From positions 1 through 64,000 of the forward strand of contig JAPOPW010000047.1 in the NCBI GenBank assembly GCA_026712715.1: a stretch of DNA of 64,000 nt, in the 5' to 3' direction. This document shows positions 59,720 through 64,000 of the stretch, piece by piece (the stretch's first letter is position 1; every line of letters begins with the position of its first letter). The position numbers were made by a program, and so were the translations under genes. The stretch comes from Immundisolibacterales bacterium. Lineage in GTDB: Bacteria > Pseudomonadota > Gammaproteobacteria > HK1. Below the pieces are notes generated by a model. It ran no database searches. It was not told the origin of the DNA and saw only the letters and a list, made by a program, of their open reading frames with translations.

Positions 59720-61480
59720 ATGCAGCTCGACCCGGTCACCATCCAGATCCTCTGGAACCGCCTCATCACCATCGTCGACGAGGCGGCGACCGGGCTCATG
59801 CGCACCGCCTACACCCCCTCGGTGAAGGAGTACCACGACTTCTGCTGCGCTCTCTTCGACGCCAACGCGCGGATGCTGTCCCACTCGACGGTCACCACCG
59901 CGGGGTTCCTCGGCATCGTCCCCGAGGTGCTGCGCAACTTCATCGCGAAGCACCCCCCGGAGACCCTCCGGCCGGGCGACGCCATCATCACCAACGATCC
60001 CTGGATCGCGAGCGGCCACCTCATCGACATCTCGATCGCGGCCCCCATCTTTCATCGCGACCGGATCGTCGGCTACACCCTGTGCATCGTCCATCACCTC
60101 GACATGGGGGGACGGATGTCGACCCTCGAGTCGAAGGACATGTACGAGGAGGGGCTCAAGATCCCGATTCTCAAGCTCTTCGACGAAGGTCGGCTGAACG
60201 AGACCGTGTTCGACTTCATGCGGGCCAACATCCGGGTGCCCGACAAGGTGCTGGGCGACGTTCGGGCCCAGCTCGTCGCCAACAACGTGTGCAGCCGCGG
60301 GCTCAAGGCGCTGCTCGAGGAGTATCGGCTCGACGGGCTCGAGACCCTGGGGGCCGAGGTCATCCATCGCACCGAGTCGAGCCTGCGGCGCAAGATCGCG
60401 GCGCTGCCCGACGGGTCGTACCGCAACGTGGCGGTGCTCCCGAAGATCCCGGGCTGCGACGACGACGTCGTGGTGAAGATCGAGGTCCGGGTGGACGGCG
60501 ACGGGGTCACCGTCGACTACTCTGGCTCGTCCGGCGAGGTCGGAGCGGCGATCAACTGCTCCTACAACATGACCCGCTCCTACACCGCCTACCCCGTCAA
60601 GCTCGCCCTCGACCCCCATGTGCCGAACAACGACGGGGGCCTGCGGCCCATCACGGTGATTGCACCGGAGGGCACCGTCGTCAACTCGCGCCCGCCCGCC
60701 GCCACCTGGGGGCGGACGATGATCTCGCACCTCTTCCCCGAGATCGTCTTCGCGACGATGGAGAACATCATGCCGGAGTCGGTCCTCGCCTCGAACGGCG
60801 GCTCTCCGGCGAACGAGGTGTACCTGCACGGCCGCCACCGCGACGGCCGTTCGTTCCTCGCCATCGCCCAGCACAGCGGCGGCTTCGGCGCGAGCGCGCG
60901 CCACGACGGCTATCCTTGCCTGTGCTTCCCCAACAACACGCGCAACATCCCCATCGAGGTCACCGAGAACGAGGCGCGGATGTACTACGTCCGCAAGGAG
61001 CTCCGCACCGATTCGGGGGGGCCGGGCCGCAACCGGGGCGGGGTCGGGCAGGAGGTCGAGTTCGCGATCCTCGACGGCGGCACCGAGCTCGCCCGGGACG
61101 TCGAGAGCTCGGTGCGCCTGAGCGGGCGCACCGAGGACGGCACCTTCCCGGTGTTCGGGCGCCTCGGCGGCCGCAACGGGCGCGGAAGCGGCCTGTGGCA
61201 CAACGGCGATCCGGTCGACCACGGGGTTTACCGGCGGCTCGCCCCCGGCGACCGCATGCGGTTCGTGCTGAGCGGCGGGGGCGGCTACGGCGACCCGTTC
61301 GAGCGCGACCCCGAACGCGTGCTCGCCGACGTCGAGCAGGGCTACGTCTCGATTGAGCGGGCCGAGGAAGACTATGGCGTCGTCATTGACGCCGCGGGGA
61401 TGACCGTCGACACGGAGGCGACCCGACTCCTCCGGACCGGGCGGACCGGGCGGGCCGGGCGAGCGGAGCCGGCGCAATGA
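59720..61480 (+). CDS. hyuB: Hydantoinase/oxoprolinase subunit B (HyuB family)
   Basis: 586 aa. DPVTIQILWNRLITIVDEAATGLMRTAYTPSVKEYHDFCCALFD opens the domain. RPGDAIITNDPWIASGHLIDISIAAPIF holds the conserved NDP and GxH residues, and LDMGGRMSTLESKDMYEEGLKIP and GGPGRNRGGVGQEVEF follow. All are typical. The last 18 residues contain an RTGRTGRAG run encoded by short direct repeats of GGACCGGGC. It pairs with HyuA as the catalytic partner. Its stop overlaps the first permease start as ATGA, tying the enzyme to the transporter. Confidence 0.92.
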   Translation: MQLDPVTIQILWNRLITIVDEAATGLMRTAYTPSVKEYHDFCCALFDANARMLSHSTVTTAGFLGIVPEVLRNFIAKHPPETLRPGDAIITNDPWIASGHLIDISIAAPIFHRDRIVGYTLCIVHHLDMGGRMSTLESKDMYEEGLKIPILKLFDEGRLNETVFDFMRANIRVPDKVLGDVRAQLVANNVCSRGLKALLEEYRLDGLETLGAEVIHRTESSLRRKIAALPDGSYRNVAVLPKIPGCDDDVVVKIEVRVDGDGVTVDYSGSSGEVGAAINCSYNMTRSYTAYPVKLALDPHVPNNDGGLRPITVIAPEGTVVNSRPPAATWGRTMISHLFPEIVFATMENIMPESVLASNGGSPANEVYLHGRHRDGRSFLAIAQHSGGFGASARHDGYPCLCFPNNTRNIPIEVTENEARMYYVRKELRTDSGGPGRNRGGVGQEVEFAILDGGTELARDVESSVRLSGRTEDGTFPVFGRLGGRNGRGSGLWHNGDPVDHGVYRRLAPGDRMRFVLSGGGGYGDPFERDPERVLADVEQGYVSIERAEEDYGVVIDAAGMTVDTEATRLLRTGRTGRAGRAEPAQ

Positions 61481-62460
61481 GGACCACCGCCGAACCTTCG
61501 CGGGCGGGGGGGCGGCCGCATTCGGACCCGGAACCGGAACCGGACCCTTCTCCGTCCCCGGACGCGGGACGGAAGGCGCGCAGGAAGGAGAGCGGGGTGA
61601 GGCCGATCGGGCGCCCGATCTGGCTGCTCGGCCCGGGGGTCCTCTGGCTGCTCGTCTTCGGTCTCGCGCCCCTTCTCTTCATGCTGATGATGTCGTTCTG
61701 GACATCGACGATCTTCGGCACCAGCCCGGACTTCCAGTTCGGGAACTACGCCCGGGTCATCGTCACCGAGCTCTACCGCGACCAGCTCTTCAAGACGCTT
61801 CGGATCGCGTTCATGACGACCGCGATGACCCTGGTGATCTCGTACCCGGTCGCGTACCTTCTCTCGCGTCTTCAGGGCATGCGCAAGGCCCTGTTCGTGC
61901 TGATGATGTTTCTGCCCTTCTGGACCAGCTACGTCATCCGGGCCTTCGTCTGGCTCCCCATCCTCGGGCGCAACGGCGCAATCAACAACACCCTCCTCGC
62001 CCTCGGGATCATCGACCAGCCGCTCGACTGGCTGCTCTTCAACGAAGGGGCGGTGTTCCTGGGGCTGGTGTACGTCTACACCCTGTTCATGACCCTGCCC
62101 ATCTACCTCTCGCTCGAAAAGATCGACCCCGCCCTCATCGAGGCGGCGACCGATCTCGGGGCCCGGCCGGCGGCGGTCTTCCGGCGGGTCATCCTTCCGC
62201 TGAGCTGGCCGGGCGTGCTCTCCGGCTGCATCATGGTGTTCCTGCTCTCGGTGAGCGCGTTCGTCACCCCGCAGCTCCTCGGAGGCGCGTCGGGGATCAT
62301 GTACGGCAACGTCATCGCGAGTCAGTTTCTCGCCAACAACAACTGGGCCTTCGGGTCCGCGCTGTCGCTCACCCTGGTGGCGATCGTGCTGGTCCTCCTG
62401 CTCGTCAGCTCGCGCTGGATCGGGGTGCAGCACGTGTTCACCGGCGGGCGGGACTCCTAG
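61477..62460 (+). CDS. Polyamine-type ABC transporter permease (PotB-like)
   Basis: 327 aa. The first 40 residues are hydrophilic and low-complexity (a DPEPEPDPSPSPD run), unusual for this family. Six transmembrane segments follow, beginning at about 50 (LLGPGVLWLLVFGLAPLLF). SFWTSTIFG, FWTSYVIRAFVWLPILG and the docking loop ALIEAATDLGARPAAVFRRVILP at about 219-241 place it in the spermidine/putrescine group. It starts with ATGA overlap on hyuB. Substrate is inferred only from hyuAB: possibly a hydantoin, lactam or amine. Confidence 0.88.
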   Translation: MRTTAEPSRAGGRPHSDPEPEPDPSPSPDAGRKARRKESGVRPIGRPIWLLGPGVLWLLVFGLAPLLFMLMMSFWTSTIFGTSPDFQFGNYARVIVTELYRDQLFKTLRIAFMTTAMTLVISYPVAYLLSRLQGMRKALFVLMMFLPFWTSYVIRAFVWLPILGRNGAINNTLLALGIIDQPLDWLLFNEGAVFLGLVYVYTLFMTLPIYLSLEKIDPALIEAATDLGARPAAVFRRVILPLSWPGVLSGCIMVFLLSVSAFVTPQLLGGASGIMYGNVIASQFLANNNWAFGSALSLTLVAIVLVLLLVSSRWIGVQHVFTGGRDS

Positions 62461-62463
62461 GCG

Positions 62464-63375
62464 GTGGCCGGCCCGTCCACCGCCAGCCGCGGAGCCGTCG
62501 CCGGGGAGAAGCGCGCCGCCCCCCGCCCGCGCCGCCCCTACGGCGCCTACCGGACCGCCCTCTGGATCTACGCGGGGCTCTTCTACGCGTTCCTGTACGG
62601 TCCGCTGCTGATGATCGTGTTCCTCTCGTTCAACCAGTCCGAGATCGTCGGCTTTCCGTTCACCGGCTTCACCACCCATTGGTACGGGGTCGTGTTCGAG
62701 AGTCCGGCGCTGGTCAAGGCGCTCGGCAACAGCCTCGGGGTCGGGATCCTCGCGGCCGGCATCGCGACCTCCCTCGCCCTCGCCCTCGCGATGGGGTTCC
62801 GTCACCCGTTTCGCGGCAAGACGATCGTCCTCTACCTCATCCTCGTCCCCATCATCATCCCCGGCATCATCGGCGGCATCGTCTTGCTCATCTTCTTCGG
62901 CTATTCGGGGGTGCGATCGTCGCTCTACACCACGGTCCTCGTGGCCCATGTCAACTGGGTGCTGCCGTTCGCGTTCCTCACCCTCTACCCGCGCCTGCAC
63001 GGCTTCGACCGCGCGCTCGAGGAAGCGGCGATGGACCTCGGCGCCCCCCCGTGGAAGATCTTCACCCGCATCGTGTTTCCCATCGTCCGGCCCGGGGTGC
63101 TCGCAACCTTGCTGTTCTCGTTCAGCCTCTCGTTCGACGAGTTCATCCGCACGATTTTCGTGACCGGGTTCGACCGCACCATACCGGTTCAGTTCTGGGG
63201 GCTGATCGTCGACGAACTCGCGCCCCAGCTACCCGCGATGGCGGTGCTCATCATCGTCATCTCGATCTTCAGCTCGCTCATCGGATTCGTCTTCATGGGT
63301 CGCGCGGCGCGCCGGGCGGCGACCTGGAGCGGTTCGGCGAGGCGAAGACCCGAACGCGCGTTTGCAACCAGGTAA
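62464..63375 (+). CDS. Polyamine-type ABC transporter permease (PotC-like)
   Basis: 303 aa, GTG start 62464, 3 bases after the upstream permease. Six transmembrane segments starting at about 36 (LWIYAGLFYAFLYGPLLMIVFLSF). FNQSEIVGFPFTGFTTHWY is a PotC landmark, and the docking loop is ALEEAAMDLGAPPWKIFTRIVFP at about 186-208, followed by FDEFIRTIFVTG. It forms the channel with the PotB-like protein. The binding-protein gene follows after 27 bp. No ATPase gene is visible before the window ends. Confidence 0.9.
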   Translation: MAGPSTASRGAVAGEKRAAPRPRRPYGAYRTALWIYAGLFYAFLYGPLLMIVFLSFNQSEIVGFPFTGFTTHWYGVVFESPALVKALGNSLGVGILAAGIATSLALALAMGFRHPFRGKTIVLYLILVPIIIPGIIGGIVLLIFFGYSGVRSSLYTTVLVAHVNWVLPFAFLTLYPRLHGFDRALEEAAMDLGAPPWKIFTRIVFPIVRPGVLATLLFSFSLSFDEFIRTIFVTGFDRTIPVQFWGLIVDELAPQLPAMAVLIIVISIFSSLIGFVFMGRAARRAATWSGSARRRPERAFATR

Positions 63376-63402
63376 ACCAAAGTGAAAGGAGCAGGAACTA
63401 CC

Positions 63403-64000
63403 ATGAACAAGTCATTGTCCGAACTGACCCGCCTGACGGGCGGGCACCCGACCGATCGCCGCACGTTTCTCAAGGGCGCGGGGGCCGCGGGGGTCGCCGG
63501 GCTGGCCGCGGGATCGCTTCCGATGTCGCCGGCGCTGGCCCAGTCCGCGTCGGTGGTCGCGATCATGCCCGGGGTGTTCATTCCCGATCCGGCCCGTCCA
63601 ATCGTCGAAGAGATGTCCGGGGTGAAGGTCGAGAACGCGCCCTACGTCTCGCCGACCGACACCCTCGCCAAGCTGATGGCGCCGGGCGGCACCAGCCAGT
63701 ACGACATGATGGTGAGCCTGACCAACTTCGTCAAAGGTCCCGCCCTCGGGGCGAGCGACGGCGACGAGCGGTTGCGCGCCCTCGACATGAGCAACATCCC
63801 GAACGCGGAGAAGCTCATGCCGCTCTTCGCGAAGGACATCGTGACCCGCGCCGGCAAGACCTACATGGTCCCCGTCGTCTGGGGATACGACTCGGTCATC
63901 TACAACGCCGACGAGATCCCCTCCGACGACGAGCTGACCCAGTCGTGGAGCGTCCTCTTCTCCGACAAGTACAAGGGCCGGGTGGCGTGGCGCGACGACG
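63403..64000 (+). CDS. ABC transporter binding protein (PotD-like), partial
   Basis: The frame from ATG 63403 is open to the window end (199 codons seen of roughly 350 expected). AAAGGAGCAGG precedes it. The N-terminus has a twin-arginine signal: TDRRTFLKGAG followed by a hydrophobic Ala/Gly stretch and PALAQS as the cleavage site, so the protein is exported folded by Tat. The mature part contains VSPTDTLAKLMAPGGTSQYDMMVS, TYMVPVVWGYDSVIYN and FSDKYKGRVAW, typical of PotD/PotF family proteins. It belongs to the hyuAB transporter unit. Confidence 0.9.
   Translation, partial: MNKSLSELTRLTGGHPTDRRTFLKGAGAAGVAGLAAGSLPMSPALAQSASVVAIMPGVFIPDPARPIVEEMSGVKVENAPYVSPTDTLAKLMAPGGTSQYDMMVSLTNFVKGPALGASDGDERLRALDMSNIPNAEKLMPLFAKDIVTRAGKTYMVPVVWGYDSVIYNADEIPSDDELTQSWSVLFSDKYKGRVAWRDD

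Noticed and set aside
1-64000. CRISPR arrays, prophage, integrase or rRNA
   Set aside because: No regularly spaced direct repeats other than the 83-bp array, no phage structural or recombinase gene and no rRNA were seen on either strand.

Overview
The window is a very G+C-rich piece of a heterotrophic, respiring proteobacterium. The nuo operon preceded by tRNA-Leu, the many ABC and TRAP uptake systems, the inositol genes and the acyl-CoA/hydantoin catabolic genes fit an alpha- or gammaproteobacterium; no rRNA or phylogenetic marker fixes the class. No prophage, integrase, complete insertion sequence or CRISPR array is visible.

Layout. 1-6121, minus strand: tRNA-Leu(GAG), then nuoA-B-C-D-E-F-G of respiratory complex I. 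nuoG is cut by a fold-back inverted repeat at the window edge (1-296) that looks like a sequencing or assembly artefact. Between nuoD and nuoE lies an exact 83-bp tandem array that encodes three linked 28-residue mini-ORFs. 6375-11037, plus: carbohydrate ABC binding protein and two permeases with an uncharacterised TIM-barrel-like protein. 11092-12765, minus: ASPIC/UnbV-type lipoprotein. 13048-16457, minus: xylose-type ABC system. 16635-21106, plus: polar amino-acid ABC system coupled to an HMGL-like synthase. 21368-24267, plus: isocitrate-lyase-family enzyme, MNT-HEPN toxin-antitoxin pair, hydratase. 24437-34499: Gfo/Idh oxidoreductase, GST, SDR, lipA, iolB-iolC, SDR, methyltransferase, M19 peptidase. 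34512-35280, minus: higBA module whose toxin gene is split by a small MITE-like insert. 35422-39786: proline/betaine-type ABC system. 40083-47358: a deacylase, SDR and acetoacetate-decarboxylase-like operon divergent from a TRAP transporter. 47472-57232: CoA ligases, hydratases, dehydrogenases and a LeuCD-like pair. 57581-64000: hyuAB with a polyamine-type ABC transporter that runs off the window.

How it works together. Most genes form small import-plus-catabolism units: a periplasmic binding protein, its permeases and one to three cytoplasmic enzymes, with CoA ligase, enoyl-CoA hydratase and hydroxyacid dehydrogenase steps feeding central metabolism and complex I using the NADH. Two of the ABC units show no ATPase gene of their own here. 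Strong stem-loops follow several binding-protein genes, as expected when the binding protein is made in excess over its permease.

Most unusual signals: the nuoD-nuoE translation relay, the higB gene split by a CTAG-flanked palindromic element, an 83%-identical 76-bp inverted repeat pair that starts in the stop codons of two transporter genes, and the MNT-HEPN pair with both catalytic motifs intact.
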